Positions 12,358 to 12,812 of a DNA stretch of 12,812 nucleotides are shown in pieces. This DNA comes from JACVRW01 sp034664105 (GTDB taxonomy: Bacteria > Actinomycetota > Thermoleophilia > Solirubrobacterales > Thermoleophilaceae): assembly GCA_034664105.1 (NCBI GenBank), contig JAXDIH010000026.1, positions 1-12,812 on the forward strand. The letters run 5' to 3'. The notes beneath the pieces were generated by a model, which saw nothing but the letters and a program-made list of their open reading frames with translations, made no database searches and was not told the origin of the DNA. Positions within the stretch are counted from its first letter, which is position 1. Every line of letters begins with the position of its first letter. The position numbers and the translations under genes were made by a program.

Positions 12358-12812
12358 ATGAACGTCGAACGATCTAACGAAGGATTGACCACGAGTACCA
12401 CCGAGAAGGCCCCCAGCTACTCGTTCACCCCCGAGCTGGAGGATTCGCTACAGCTGTTCTTCAACGAGGCTCGCAAGCACCCCCTCCTCAACGCCGAGGA
12501 GGAAGTCGCGCTGGCCAAGCGCATCGAGAAGGGCGATCTCGATGCCAAGGACCGCATGATCAACTCGAACCTGCGGCTCGTGATCTCGGTCGCCCGCAAG
12601 TACCAGGGTCAGGGACTGCCGCTCGGCGACTTGATCCAGGAGGGCATGCTTGGCCTGATTCGCGCGGTTGAGAAGTTCGACTGGCGCAAGGGCTTCAAGT
12701 TCTCCACCTACGGCACGCTGTGGATCCGCCAGGCCATCGGCCGCGGGCTCGCCAACTCGGGCCGCACCGTGCGGCTGCCCGTGCACATCGTGGCGCGGGC
12801 GCGCAAGATCTC
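12358..12812 (+). CDS. Primary-type (RpoD/SigA-like) sigma-70 factor, N-terminal part only
   Basis: The first 151 residues are present and the gene runs off the window. After about 25 disordered residues it enters region 1.2 (LEDSLQLFFNEARKHPLLNA, 27-46), then regions 2.1-2.4 with NLRLVISVARKY (71-82), GDLIQEGMLGLIRAVEKFDW (90-109) and KFSTYGTLWIRQAIGRGL (114-131), and the start of region 3 (RTVRLPVHI, 136-144). There is no acidic region 1.1, so it is a short group 1 or group 2 factor. Compared with E. coli RpoD, the Trp-Trp pair (433-434) is Leu121-Trp122 and Thr440 is Gly128, while Gln437 is kept (Gln125). ATG 12358 is chosen for its position relative to the -10; TTG 12385 is a possible alternative start. 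It is divergent from the eRF1-like gene. Confidence 0.92.
   Translation, partial: MNVERSNEGLTTSTTEKAPSYSFTPELEDSLQLFFNEARKHPLLNAEEEVALAKRIEKGDLDAKDRMINSNLRLVISVARKYQGQGLPLGDLIQEGMLGLIRAVEKFDWRKGFKFSTYGTLWIRQAIGRGLANSGRTVRLPVHIVARARKI

Overview
The window is very GC-rich and densely coded, with GTG and TTG start candidates, a coenzyme F420 enzyme and actinobacterial-type sigma factors. This fits a high-GC actinobacterium. The style of several proteins (Rieske-DAO fusion, 'TLWIRQAIGRGL' sigma factor, DrrA-type ABC exporter, the secreted protein at 6908-7828) resembles Thermoleophilia/Solirubrobacterales; that placement is recall, not a search. No rRNA, tRNA, CRISPR array, phage gene or insertion sequence was seen, and no stretch over 300 bases lacks a gene.

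Left part (1-5907). The window opens with the tail of a probable amylo-alpha-1,6-glucosidase-like gene, then a helical Ala/Lys-rich protein of unknown function (165-1079). This converges, across a 15-bp x3 repeat, on a minus-strand FAD oxidoreductase fused to a Rieske domain (1124-2623). Divergent from that gene is a compact plus-strand cluster: a putative lipoprotein (2682-3089), a 27-residue one-helix membrane peptide (3091-3174) and an internally duplicated DUF6766-type membrane protein (3177-3851). A F420-dependent luciferase-fold oxidoreductase (3897-4883) follows, then a 220-bp leader with inverted repeats and a SigB/SigF-type sigma factor (5104-5907).

Right part (5804-12127), all on the minus strand and read from right to left: a bacterial eRF1/Vms1-like protein with a GGWSQ motif; a GC-rich 16-17 bp x5 repeat; a DrrA-like ABC ATPase and two ABC-2 permeases joined by 4-nt stop/start overlaps; a cupin; a secreted protein of unknown function; a small membrane protein; and a DUF72 protein. 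The DUF72 frame overlaps the small gene upstream and, tail to tail, the sigma gene downstream.

Right edge (12128-12812). A 230-bp divergent intergenic region separates the eRF1-like gene from a truncated primary-type (RpoD-like) sigma factor. It carries two near-identical 17-bp direct repeats 21 bp apart, the second covering the apparent -35 of a promoter whose -10 lies 4 nt before the sigma ATG. This is the strongest regulatory signal here. The same sigma factor has Leu and Gly at two positions of region 2.3/2.4 that are normally Trp and Thr. I see no clear new multi-gene defence or mobile system. The best novelty candidates are the regulatory region at 12299-12360, the sigma-factor substitutions, the perfectly registered duplication in the DUF6766 protein with its 27-aa neighbour, and the structured leader before the stress-type sigma gene.
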